From Streptomyces sp. NRRL F-6676 (lineage in GTDB: Bacteria > Actinomycetota > Actinomycetes > Streptomycetales > Streptomycetaceae), in the NCBI RefSeq assembly GCF_000725625.1, contig NZ_JOHS01000016.1, forward strand, positions 167,751 through 231,750: a stretch of 64,000 nucleotides of DNA, written 5' to 3'. Numbering within the stretch: the stretch's first letter is position 1; each line of letters starts with the position of its first letter. The notes under the pieces are model-generated. The model was given only the letters and a program-made list of their open reading frames with translations. It was not told where the DNA came from and did not search any database. This document shows, piece by piece, positions 8,841-16,592 of this stretch. Position numbers and translations under genes: made by a program.

Positions 8841-9836
8841 ATGCGTGCCGCCAGGCTCATCAGAATGGTGCTGCTCCTTCAGGGCCGCCCCACCATGACC
8901 GCCGCCGAGCTCGCCCGGGAGCTGGAGGTCTCGGAGCGGACCGTCGCCCGCGACGCCCAGGCCCTCTCCGAGGCCGGCATCCCCGTGTACGCGGACCGCG
9001 GCCGCGCCGGCGGCTACCGCCTCCTCCACGGCTACCGCACACGCCTCACGGGCCTGGCCCGCACCGAGGCCGAGGCCCTGTTCCTCTCCGGCCTCCCCGG
9101 CCCCCTGCGCGACATGGGCCTCGCCGACGCCGCCTCCGCCGCCCGTCTGAAGGTCACCGCCGCGCTCCTCCCCTCCCTCCGCGACACCCCCCGCACGGCC
9201 GCCCAGCGCTTCCACCTCGACGCCCCCGCCTGGTTCCGGGACCCCCGCACCCCGGACCAGCTCCCGGCGATCGCGGAGGCCGTCTGGGACGACCGCCGCA
9301 TCACCGCCCGCTACCGCCGCCGCCCCGAGGACGACGAGGTGGAACGGGAGCTGGAACCGTACGGCCTCGTCCTGAAGGCGGGCACCTGGTACCTGTGCGC
9401 CCGCGTCACCGCACCGGACGGCGGGGCGTTCCGCGTGTACCGCCTCGACCGGTTCACGGCGGTCACCCCGGCGGCGCCCGGCGAGGACCGCTTCACCCGC
9501 GACGACACCTTCGACCTGCCCGCCTTCTGGGCGGAGCACGCCGCGGAGTTCGCGCGCTCGATCCTGCGCACGGAGGTCGTCGTACGCCTCTCCCCCGAGG
9601 GCGCCCGCCTGCTCCCCGGCGTCGTCGACCCCGCCTCCGCCCGCCACGCGCTGGCCGACGCGAGCGGCGAGGACGCCCCGGACGGCAGGGTCACCGTGAC
9701 CCTGCCGGTGGAGTCCGAGGAGGTCGCCCACGCCCAGCTCACCGCGCTGGGCCCGGAGGCGGAGGTACTGGCCCCCGCCTCCCTGCGCCAGCGCCTCGCC
9801 GCCGACGCCCGCCGCCTCGCGGCGCTCTACGCCTGA
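8841..9836 (+). CDS. WYL-domain helix-turn-helix regulator (YafY/PafBC-like)
   Basis: The 331-residue protein starts with a winged HTH (about 1-60: MTAAELARELEVSERTVARD). It continues with a WYL domain (about 130-220) containing the diagnostic GTWYLCARV and a downstream YRLDRF, then a C-terminal WCX-type extension. WYL proteins bind nucleic acid or small ligands and regulate DNA-damage, defence or catabolic genes; the target here is unknown. No linked defence system is present. It starts just beyond the repeat region, reads in the same direction as aceE and stands alone. Confidence 0.9.
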   Translation: MRAARLIRMVLLLQGRPTMTAAELARELEVSERTVARDAQALSEAGIPVYADRGRAGGYRLLHGYRTRLTGLARTEAEALFLSGLPGPLRDMGLADAASAARLKVTAALLPSLRDTPRTAAQRFHLDAPAWFRDPRTPDQLPAIAEAVWDDRRITARYRRRPEDDEVERELEPYGLVLKAGTWYLCARVTAPDGGAFRVYRLDRFTAVTPAAPGEDRFTRDDTFDLPAFWAEHAAEFARSILRTEVVVRLSPEGARLLPGVVDPASARHALADASGEDAPDGRVTVTLPVESEEVAHAQLTALGPEAEVLAPASLRQRLAADARRLAALYA

Positions 9837-9911
9837 CGGCCGACGGCTGACGGCCGAACTGTCGCGCGCGACCGACGTGCATCCCGCCCGCTCAGGGCAG
9901 ATGCTGGGGGC

Positions 9912-10433
9912 GTGATGGACGAGACGGAGTTCTGGGAGCTGGTGGACACCACCCGCGAGGCCGCCGGGGGCGATCCGGAGGAGCACGCCGACCTGCTGGT
10001 GGAGCGGCTCGTCCGGCTGGACCCGGAGGCGGTGCTGGATTTCGCCCGCCACTTCGAGGCCCGCTACAACCGGGCCTACCGCTGGGACCTGTGGGGCGCC
10101 GCCTGGCTGCTGCTCGGCGGGGCGAGCGACGACGCCTTCGACTACTTCCGCTGCTGGCTGATCGGCCAGGGCCGTGAGGTCTTCGAGGGCGCCCTGCACG
10201 ACCCGGACTCCCTCGCCGAGCTCCTGGACGACTTCGACGAACGCGTCGACGGCGACGGCGAGGAGCTGGGCTACGCGGCCGACGAGGCGTACGAGCAGCT
10301 CACCGGGGTCGTCGCCCCGGATCTCGGGCTGCCGCCCGCGCCCTCCGAACCCGCGGGCACACCGCAGGACTTCGAGGACGAGGCCGCCCTGGCCCGCCGC
10401 TACCCCTCCCTGTGGACCCGTTTCGGCGACTGA
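9912..10433 (+). CDS. DUF4240 domain protein
   Basis: This is an acidic, apparently soluble protein of about 173 residues. The N-terminal half matches DUF4240 as I know it (MDETEFWELVDTTREAAGG ... WDLWGAAWLLLGG ... FDYFRCWLIGQG). The C-terminal tail is Pro/Glu-rich. The function of the family is not established. The start may be GTG 9912 or ATG 9915, with GGGGG just upstream. It converges with the amidase gene, leaving only about 30 bp between them. Confidence 0.8.
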   Translation: MMDETEFWELVDTTREAAGGDPEEHADLLVERLVRLDPEAVLDFARHFEARYNRAYRWDLWGAAWLLLGGASDDAFDYFRCWLIGQGREVFEGALHDPDSLAELLDDFDERVDGDGEELGYAADEAYEQLTGVVAPDLGLPPAPSEPAGTPQDFEDEAALARRYPSLWTRFGD

Positions 10434-10463
10434 CCCGGGCGCGGGTGCGGATGCGGACGCGGT

Positions 10464-11408
10464 TCAGGCGCGGCCCTGCAACTGTGCCGCCCGCTCCCTT
10501 ATCCACGCCAGCCGGGCCGAGAGCGCGGCGCCGGGGCAGCTCGTCTGGTAGCCCGCGTCGTGCCCGGCCACCGCCGGGAGCACCGCGGTCGCCCCGGCGG
10601 CGTACCGGCTGCCGCCGTTGCTGGAGACGAGGGCGACCCGGGAGCGCGGGTCGACGTCGGAGAGGCCGAGCTTCCAGGCGGCGAGCGCGGCGATGGCCTC
10701 GGTCATCTCCTGCGGCACGGGGGTGCCCGCGGTGAACGTGCCGATCGCGGCGATGCCGGCGGTGCGGTGGTTGAAGCCCTGGGTGTGGGCACCGGTGACG
10801 GGGCGGTCGACGCCGCCGGCCCGGCCCTCGTAGATGGTGCCGCAGCGGTCGACGAGGAAGTTGTAGCCGATGTCGTCCCACTGCCGGGCGGCGGTCTGGC
10901 CCTGGTAGAGGGCGCGGATGATGCGGGGCGCGTCGGCGCAGTCGTAGCCGTTGGGCGAGTCGGTGTGGTGGACGAAGATCGCGACGACCCGGTCGTCGTA
11001 GCGCGGGGGCGGCTGTGCGGGCAGGCCCTCGCCCGCCCAGCGCGAGCGCGGCACGATGGCCGGGCGGACGGCGGGGTGCGCGGGGGCGGTGGCCGGATGC
11101 CGGGTGGGGGCGGGGTGCGCGGACCGGGCGCCGGTGGGGGCGGCGCCGACCGCGCAGAACGCCAGGACGAGCGCGACGGCGGCGCCCGGCAGACAGCCGA
11201 GCAGCAGCACCAGGGCACGCCGGGTACGGCGGTGTCCGGACCGCCTCCGGGGCACGGCGGACCGGCGGGACGTCCGGCGGTCCGCCCCGTGGGACGAAGG
11301 CCGCTGCCCGTGCCCGCCGCCGAACCCGCCGTCGTGTCCGGCGCGATGTCTGTGCCTGCCGCGCGTTCTCGCCCGCAGGCGCCCGCGCGTTCCTCGGACC
11401 ACACGCAT
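10464..11408 (-). CDS. Membrane-anchored PGRP-type N-acetylmuramoyl-L-alanine amidase
   Basis: ATG 11408 has a GGTGGGG-type ribosome site and gives 314 residues. The longer frame upstream has no family support. There is an Arg/His-rich cytoplasmic N-terminus of about 65 residues, one transmembrane segment (ALVLLLGCLPGAAVALVL), an Ala/Pro/His-rich linker and an external PGRP/Amidase_2 domain. Zinc ligands are visible in FVHHTDSPN, GHDAGYQ and the cysteine of TSCPG. The family cleaves the bond between MurNAc and the stem peptide in peptidoglycan. The long basic cytoplasmic head is unusual for a secreted amidase. It is divergent from the MarP-like protease, suggesting shared cell-envelope duty. 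Confidence 0.88.
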   Translation of the reverse strand: MRVVRGTRGRLRARTRGRHRHRAGHDGGFGGGHGQRPSSHGADRRTSRRSAVPRRRSGHRRTRRALVLLLGCLPGAAVALVLAFCAVGAAPTGARSAHPAPTRHPATAPAHPAVRPAIVPRSRWAGEGLPAQPPPRYDDRVVAIFVHHTDSPNGYDCADAPRIIRALYQGQTAARQWDDIGYNFLVDRCGTIYEGRAGGVDRPVTGAHTQGFNHRTAGIAAIGTFTAGTPVPQEMTEAIAALAAWKLGLSDVDPRSRVALVSSNGGSRYAAGATAVLPAVAGHDAGYQTSCPGAALSARLAWIRERAAQLQGRA

Positions 11409-11583
11409 GGTCCCCACCCTCACCCGCCTCCGCCGGCCCCGCGACGCGTGCGCTGCCAGATGTGTGCCGCGCCACCCGGTGGAACCATCGTCGTGTCCCG
11501 GAGCGTTTTCGAAGGGTGCGGGCACCGGTGCCGTACGGATGGCTCCGGGCCTGATCAACGGGCGCGGCGGGCACGTACTCAGA

Positions 11584-11627
11584 GGTGCGCCCGGTGCGTG
11601 CCGAAGGGTGCGCCCGGTGCGTGCCGA
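11584..11627. repeat. Two direct copies of a 21-mer upstream of the MarP-like gene
   Basis: GGTGCGCCCGGTGCGTGCCGA minus its last base repeats at 11584-11604 and 11607-11627 (23-bp period). The copies lie just before the ribosome site of the protease gene and inside the divergent promoter region shared with the amidase. Confidence 0.6.
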
Positions 11628-11656
11628 GGGGGGCGGCCCGAGAGAAAGGCGGCCAT

Positions 11657-12841
11657 GTGGACCTGCTCGACGTAGTGCTGTTGCTGGTGATCCTGGCCTA
11701 CGCGGCCTCCGGTTACCGGCGCGGGCTGGTCGCCGGCTGCGTGTCGCTGGCCGGCTTCGTGGCCGGTGCCGTGATCGGCGTGTGGGCGCTGCCGTGGGTC
11801 ATGGAGCTGGTCACCCGGGGCACCCCCCTGGCCACCCTGACGGCGGTGCTGACGCTGCTGGTGCCGGCCGCCGTGGGGCACGAGCTGGCGGGCCGGCTGG
11901 CCCTGCGGCTGCGCGGCGAGCTGGACCAGGGGGCGCTGCGGGTGGCGGACGGGGTCGGCGGGGCGGCGGCCAACACCGTGGCCGTCCTGCTGGTGGCGTG
12001 GGTGGCGGCGAGCGTGGTCGGCGCCTCCTCGTCCACGGTGGTCTCCTCCTCGATCCGCAACTCGGCACTGCTGGGCGCGGTGCAGGACGTCATGCCGGAG
12101 ACGACCCCGTCGTGGTTCTCGCGGGCCACGACGGCGCTCACCGAGGCGGGCTTCCCACAGGTGTTCAACCCGTTCGAGAACGAGCCGACGGCGGGCGTCG
12201 CCGAGCCCTCCGGCGACAACGTCACGGCCCGCGCCACGAAGGCGGCCACGTCGAGCACCGTGAAGGTCGAGGGCATCGCGGGCGACCAGGGCCGCGAGGG
12301 CAGCGGCTTCGTCTACGCGCCCCGGCACGTGATGACCAACGCGCACGTGGTGGCGGGCATCGACGACCCCTCGGTCCGCGTGGGCGGCGTCGGCACGGTG
12401 TACGCGGCCCGGGTGGTGCTGTTCGACCCGGACAAGGACGTGGCGGTGCTGTACGTGCCGGAGCTGACCGCCCCGGCGCTCCGCTTCGACGACACGGCGG
12501 GGCGCGGTGACCCGGCGGTGGTGGCCGGTTATCCGCAGGACGGCGGGCTGAACCTGCGGGCGGCCACGGTCGCGAGCACGATCGAGGCGACGGGCCGGAA
12601 CATCTACAACACCGGCACCGTCACCCGGCAGATCTACTCCGTCCGCTCCACGGTGCTGCCCGGCAACTCGGGCGGACCGCTGCTCAGCACCGACGGCCGG
12701 GTGTACGGGGTGGTGTTCGCGCGCTCCACCTCGGACGCGGAGACGGGGTACGTGCTCACCGCGAAGGAGGTCGCGGACGACGCCCGCGACGCGAGGAACC
12801 GCACGGCGGCGGTGGACACCGGCGACCTGACGGAGTCGTGA
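11657..12841 (+). CDS. MarP-like membrane serine protease (CvpA + trypsin-like domain)
   Basis: The GTG at 11657 is preceded by AGAAAGG and begins directly with the first membrane helix (VDLLDVVLLLVILAYAASGY); total length 394. Four transmembrane helices form a CvpA-like N-terminal region (about 1-160). An external chymotrypsin-fold protease follows with triad H230 (TNAHVV), D261 (DKDVAVL) and S338 (PGNSGGPL). The best-known relative is mycobacterial MarP, which confers acid resistance by processing a cell-wall hydrolase. The divergent amidase next door makes the same kind of partnership plausible, but this is inference. It converges with the GNAT gene. Confidence 0.9.
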   Translation: MDLLDVVLLLVILAYAASGYRRGLVAGCVSLAGFVAGAVIGVWALPWVMELVTRGTPLATLTAVLTLLVPAAVGHELAGRLALRLRGELDQGALRVADGVGGAAANTVAVLLVAWVAASVVGASSSTVVSSSIRNSALLGAVQDVMPETTPSWFSRATTALTEAGFPQVFNPFENEPTAGVAEPSGDNVTARATKAATSSTVKVEGIAGDQGREGSGFVYAPRHVMTNAHVVAGIDDPSVRVGGVGTVYAARVVLFDPDKDVAVLYVPELTAPALRFDDTAGRGDPAVVAGYPQDGGLNLRAATVASTIEATGRNIYNTGTVTRQIYSVRSTVLPGNSGGPLLSTDGRVYGVVFARSTSDAETGYVLTAKEVADDARDARNRTAAVDTGDLTES

Positions 12842-12857
12842 CCGCTCGGCGCCGCCG

Positions 12858-13370
12858 CTACAGCACCCGGCCCATGAGGACGTCGTCCACGTACTCCCCG
12901 TCCAGCAGGAACTCCCCCGGGAGCACCCCCTCGACCACGAACCCCTCCGACTCGTAGAGCCGCCGGGCGGGGGTGTTGTGCCCGAGGACGCGCAGGGTGA
13001 GCCGGCGGGCGCCCTGCCGCCGGGCCTCCTCCGCCGCGGCCCGCAGCAGCGCCCGCCCGACACCGGCCCCGCGCGCCTCCTCCGCGACGACGAACCCGAG
13101 GATCTGCCGCACATGCGCGTTGGCGGCGAGCGAGGTCGGGAAGCCGATGCGGAGGTAGCCGACTATGTGTCCGTCCAGGTGTCCGCCGGACTCGGCCACG
13201 AGGTGGTCCCGGGGCCCGAACCGCTCGTTGTAGAACGGCTCGTACGGCGGCTGCGGCCGGGGCTGGACGGCGTGCAGCGTGGACCAGGTGGCGCGGTCGA
13301 GCCGTCCGAGCGCGTGCTCGTCGGCGGGGGTCGCCCGGCGTATGCGGGGCGGCGGGTGCGGGACTGACAT
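12858..13370 (-). CDS. GNAT-family N-acetyltransferase
   Basis: ATG 13370 (MSVPHPPPRIRRATPADE) gives 170 residues with a complete GNAT fold: the substrate side, then the acetyl-CoA motif A ILGFVVAEEARGAGVGRALL and motif B LRVLGHNTPARRLYESEGF. The substrate is unknown; the Y-E-P-F-Y-N-ERF segment resembles protein N-terminal or small-amine acetyltransferases only loosely. It is divergent from the TIGR01777 epimerase across a region with four 20-bp tandem repeats. Confidence 0.85.
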   Translation of the reverse strand: MSVPHPPPRIRRATPADEHALGRLDRATWSTLHAVQPRPQPPYEPFYNERFGPRDHLVAESGGHLDGHIVGYLRIGFPTSLAANAHVRQILGFVVAEEARGAGVGRALLRAAAEEARRQGARRLTLRVLGHNTPARRLYESEGFVVEGVLPGEFLLDGEYVDDVLMGRVL

Positions 13371-13433
13371 GTGGATCACTGTACGGCGAGGGTGTGACAA
13401 CGGGTCGCGCGCGGTTCCCGGCCGGGGCCCCAT

Positions 13434-13513
13434 GGCAGGGCGCCGGTCCCCACGGCCGGGCGCCGGTCCCCACAGCCGGCCGCCGTTCCCCACGGCCGGT
13501 CGCCGGTCCCCGC
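13434..13513. repeat. Four tandem copies of a 20-bp unit in a divergent promoter region
   Basis: Units of the form GGCCGGNCGCCGGTCCCCAC run head to tail at 13434-13453, 13454-13473, 13474-13493 and 13494-13513. Differences are few (one unit has GTT for GGT). The array ends 38 bp before the epimerase ATG. It could be a regulatory array or slippage-prone filler. Confidence 0.8.
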
Positions 13514-13551
13514 GCGCGCACGGTTTCCGGACGGCGGGGCAGGATGGACGC

Positions 13552-14508
13552 ATGACAGCCGACGCGTCCCCTCCCCCGCGATCCGCCGACTCCGCGCTCC
13601 CCGCCGGTTCCCGCGTCGCGCTCGCCGGTGCCTCCGGGCTGATCGGTTCGGCGCTGGCCCGCTCGCTGGAGCGGGACGGCCACACCGTCCTGCGACTGGT
13701 GCGGCGCGCGCCGCGCGGTCCGGGCGAGGTCCGCTGGGACCCCGAGGAGCAGCGGATCGACGCGGCCGGCCTCGTCGGCTGCGCGGCGGTGGTGAACCTC
13801 GCGGGGGCCGGGGTCGCCTCGCGACGCTGGACGGAGGGCTACAAGCGGCGGATCCGCGACAGCAGGGTGCTGGGCACGGCCACGCTCGCCGAGGCGGTGG
13901 CCGCGCTGGAGGAACCACCGCGCGTGTTCGTCAACGGCAGCGCGATGGGCTTCTACGGGGAGACGGGCGACCGCGCGGTGGACGAGTCGGCGCCGCCCGG
14001 GGACGGTTTCCTGCCGTCGGTGTGCGTGGAGTGGGAGGAGGCGACGGCCCCGGCGCAGGAGGCCGGCATCCGCACGGTGCTGGCGCGCACCGGTCTCGTG
14101 GTGGCCCGCGGCGGCGGGGCGTGGGCGCGGCTGTTCCCGCTGTTCAGGGCGGGGCTCGGCGGCCGGATGGGGAACGGGCGGCAGTACTGGAGCTATATCT
14201 CCCTGCACGACGAGGTGGCCGCGCTGCGGCACGCCCTGGACACCGGATCGCTGTGCGGTCCGGTCAATCTGACCGCGCCGACGCCGCTGACCAATGCGGA
14301 GATCACCCGGGCGATGGGGCGTGTGCTGCACCGGCCGACGCTGGTGCCGACGCCCGAGGCGCTGCTGCGGGTGGCGCTCGGCGACATGGCGGGCGACATC
14401 CTGACCAGTCAGCGGGTGCTGCCGAAGCGGCTGCTGGAGTCGGGCTTCCGCTTCGCGTTCCCGGGGATCGAGGACGCGCTGCGGGCCGCGCTGCGCCGCA
14501 CGGACTGA
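13552..14508 (+). CDS. TIGR01777-family NAD(P)-dependent epimerase/dehydratase (YfcH-like)
   Basis: ATG 13552 lies after AGGATGG and gives 318 residues. The atypical SDR Rossmann fold is seen in VALAGASGLIGSALARSL, followed by VVNLAGAG, the active-site region GSAMGFYGETGD and VCVEWEEA. It ends in the C-terminal DUF1731 domain (about residues 265-310, TPEALLRVALGDMAG ... SQRVLPKRLLESGF). Family members are near-universal in bacteria, but the substrate is not firmly known. Start sites upstream of 13552 would run through the tandem repeats and lack conservation. Confidence 0.9.
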   Translation: MTADASPPPRSADSALPAGSRVALAGASGLIGSALARSLERDGHTVLRLVRRAPRGPGEVRWDPEEQRIDAAGLVGCAAVVNLAGAGVASRRWTEGYKRRIRDSRVLGTATLAEAVAALEEPPRVFVNGSAMGFYGETGDRAVDESAPPGDGFLPSVCVEWEEATAPAQEAGIRTVLARTGLVVARGGGAWARLFPLFRAGLGGRMGNGRQYWSYISLHDEVAALRHALDTGSLCGPVNLTAPTPLTNAEITRAMGRVLHRPTLVPTPEALLRVALGDMAGDILTSQRVLPKRLLESGFRFAFPGIEDALRAALRRTD

Positions 14509-14652
14509 CCCGGGGACGGGGCAGGGGGCGCAGTGGGGGGGCGCCCGGCTCCCCCGGGGAGCGCCCCCGTGCACCCTCACGAGGCCTCCGTGCCCCCTGC
14601 CGTGCTTCCCGCCGCCGCCTACCCTCGTGCCGAACTCGCGTATTCCTTGAGC

Positions 14653-14679
14653 CTGTTGGGGGCATCACGTCCCCAGCAG
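14653..14679 (+). other. Small hairpin upstream of the FAD oxidoreductase
   Basis: CTGTTGGGG pairs with CCCCAGCAG (one mismatch) around a 9-nt loop, ending about 15 bases before the ribosome site at 14693. It could be an attenuator-like leader or a weak terminator; no ligand class is recognised. Confidence 0.3.
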
Positions 14680-14702
14680 CCGCGCGACCTCGAGGAGGGC
14701 AC

Positions 14703-16283
14703 GTGCTTGAGCCGGTGCACCAGGCGGATGCGCACATCGTCAACACCGCGGTCAATCCGAGCGCCGCGGATCCCGTGGGCATCACCGATGTCCCAGGCAC
14801 CATGAACACTCCAGGCATCACGGACATGCCGGACATCACCGATGTCACGGACGCCACGGATCCCGTGGACACCGTCGACGTCGTCGTCGTGGGGGCCGGG
14901 GTCGCCGGGCTCGCGGCGGCCCACCATCTGACCCGGGCGGGGCTGAGCGTCCTCGTCCTGGAGGCGGCCGGCGGTGTCGGCGGCCGGATGACCAGCGAGA
15001 AGGTCGACGGCTTCCGCCTCGACCGTACGGGCCGGCTCCTGTGCACCTCGTACCCGGAGCTGGCCCGCACCCCGGGGCTCGAAACGCTGTCCCTGCGGAC
15101 GTTCGCGCCCGGGGTGCTGCTGCACAGTGAGGGCCGGCACCACCGGGCCGGGGAGTCGTTCCTGCCCGCGGCCGCCCGGCGGGTAGTGCGCCGGGGCGCC
15201 GCCCTGAGCGCGGTACGCGGAACGAGGGGCGCGCTCACGGCCGTACGCGCCCTCGCAAGCGCCCCCAGGTCCGCGCGTCCGCAGCCGCCCCACCGCGGCC
15301 GGCCGCGGCAGCCCGCGCCCGGTCCGCTGGGCGGGGCGGCGGAGCGGGCGCGGCTGGCCTCGGTGCTGGCCCGGCTGGCGGCCACACCGCCCGAGCGGCT
15401 GCTGTCCCGGCCGCAACTCCCCACCGCCCAGGCCCTCTCCGGGTACGGGCTCTCGGCCGGCGCGGTCGAGGGGTTCCTGCGGCCGCTGCTGGCCGCGCTG
15501 CTCGGCGACCCGGCGCTGACGTCGTCCAGCCGCTGCGCCGACCTCGCGCTGCACGCCTTCGTGACGGGGCGGCTGTGTCTGCCGGAGGGCGGCGCGGACG
15601 CCCTGCCGGAGCTGCTGGCGGCCGGACTGCCGCCGGGGTCGGTCCGTACGGGGGTGCGTGTGACGGCGGTGTCCACGACCTCGGTGACCACGCGGGAGCT
15701 GGGCGAGGTGGGCTGCCGGGCGGTCGTACTGGCGACGGGGGCGCGGTCGGCGGCCGCGCTGCTGCCCGGGCTGCGGGTGCCGGCGCATCACGCGGTGACG
15801 GTGCTGCACCACACCACCGACGAGCCGCCGCTCGCGGAGCCGGTGCTGCTGCTGGACGCCGACCGGGGTGGGCCGGTGGCGCACACGGCGGTGATCAGTC
15901 AGGTGGATCCGGGGCGGGCGCCGGTGGGGCGGGCGCTGGTCACGTCCGTGGTCCTCGGGCGGCCGGCGGATCCGGCGGGGCCGGGGGTGCTGGACGCGGA
16001 GGTGCGGGCGCAGTTGGGGCGGATGTACCGGACGTCCACACGGCGGTGGGAGTTGCTGGCGGTGCATCACGACGCGGAGGCGGTGCCGGGGATGGGGGTG
16101 CCGCATGATGTGCGGCGGCCGGTGCGGGTGTTGTCGGGGTTGTATGTGTGCGGCGACCACCGGGGGGTGAGTGGGCTCCAGGGGGAGCTGGTCTCCGCCC
16201 GGCGGGCGGCGCGGGCGGTACTGGCGGATGCGGGCGCCTGGGCTTCGCGGCCGGCAGACCGCCGTCTGGAAAGGGCGGCGTAG
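14703..16283 (+). CDS. FAD-dependent amine oxidase / phytoene desaturase-like oxidoreductase
   Basis: The GTG at 14703 follows GAGGAGGG and gives 526 residues. After about 60 residues comes a classic dinucleotide fold (VDVVVVGAGVAGLAAAHHL, then EAAGGVGGRM), and near the C-terminus an FAD-closing motif (VSGLYVCGDHRGVSGLQGELVSARRAA). This fits the amino-oxidase superfamily; the substrate is not predictable. The N-terminal 60 residues are a low-complexity run of ITD/MPD/VTD/TD repeats not expected in the family. The real start may therefore be later, for example ATG 14802 (MNTPGITD). It stands alone downstream of the epimerase. Confidence 0.8.
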   Translation: MLEPVHQADAHIVNTAVNPSAADPVGITDVPGTMNTPGITDMPDITDVTDATDPVDTVDVVVVGAGVAGLAAAHHLTRAGLSVLVLEAAGGVGGRMTSEKVDGFRLDRTGRLLCTSYPELARTPGLETLSLRTFAPGVLLHSEGRHHRAGESFLPAAARRVVRRGAALSAVRGTRGALTAVRALASAPRSARPQPPHRGRPRQPAPGPLGGAAERARLASVLARLAATPPERLLSRPQLPTAQALSGYGLSAGAVEGFLRPLLAALLGDPALTSSSRCADLALHAFVTGRLCLPEGGADALPELLAAGLPPGSVRTGVRVTAVSTTSVTTRELGEVGCRAVVLATGARSAAALLPGLRVPAHHAVTVLHHTTDEPPLAEPVLLLDADRGGPVAHTAVISQVDPGRAPVGRALVTSVVLGRPADPAGPGVLDAEVRAQLGRMYRTSTRRWELLAVHHDAEAVPGMGVPHDVRRPVRVLSGLYVCGDHRGVSGLQGELVSARRAARAVLADAGAWASRPADRRLERAA

Positions 16284-16592
16284 CCGGTGGGTGGCGGGGC
16301 CTTCTCTCGCCCCCGCCGCCCCTGCCCTTCCCGTCCCTTCAAGGGGCTCGCCCCTTGGACCCCGTCGGGTGCGTTGTCGGCTGACGGTCAGTGGGACTTC
16401 TCGCGCCCACGCGGCGGAGCCGCACATCGACACAGCCCCGCGCCCCCTAAAAGCAGGGGGCGCCCCACCTCTTTTAGGGGCGCGGGGAACTGCGCGACCA
16501 GCCACATCCCACCCGCACCCGCCAACGCACCCGAACTCCCCGCCCGGAGGGCGCCCGGCCCCCGCCCCGGGGGGCGGGCCCGGCCGAGGGGG
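16284..16592. repeat. Gene-free region holding the dispersed repeat module
   Basis: It contains the same blocks as the region after aceE: the CGCCCCCGCCGCCCCTGCCC run, an AAGGGGCTCGCCCCTT hairpin and GGGGCGCGGGGAACTGCGCG. A GCGACCAGCCACA tail and CACCCGCACCCGCC follow. No open frame here has family support. Confidence 0.75.
16436..16487. terminator. Hairpin in the repeat between convergent genes
   Basis: CCCCGCGCCCCCTAAAAG (16436-16453) pairs, with one bulge, with CTTTTAGGGGCGCGGGG (16471-16487). It sits between the convergent oxidoreductase and regulator genes and probably terminates both. Confidence 0.6.

Noticed and set aside
13434..13513. CRISPR-like look of four regular 20-bp units
   Set aside because: The units are contiguous with no variable spacers and there are no cas genes, so they are a tandem repeat.
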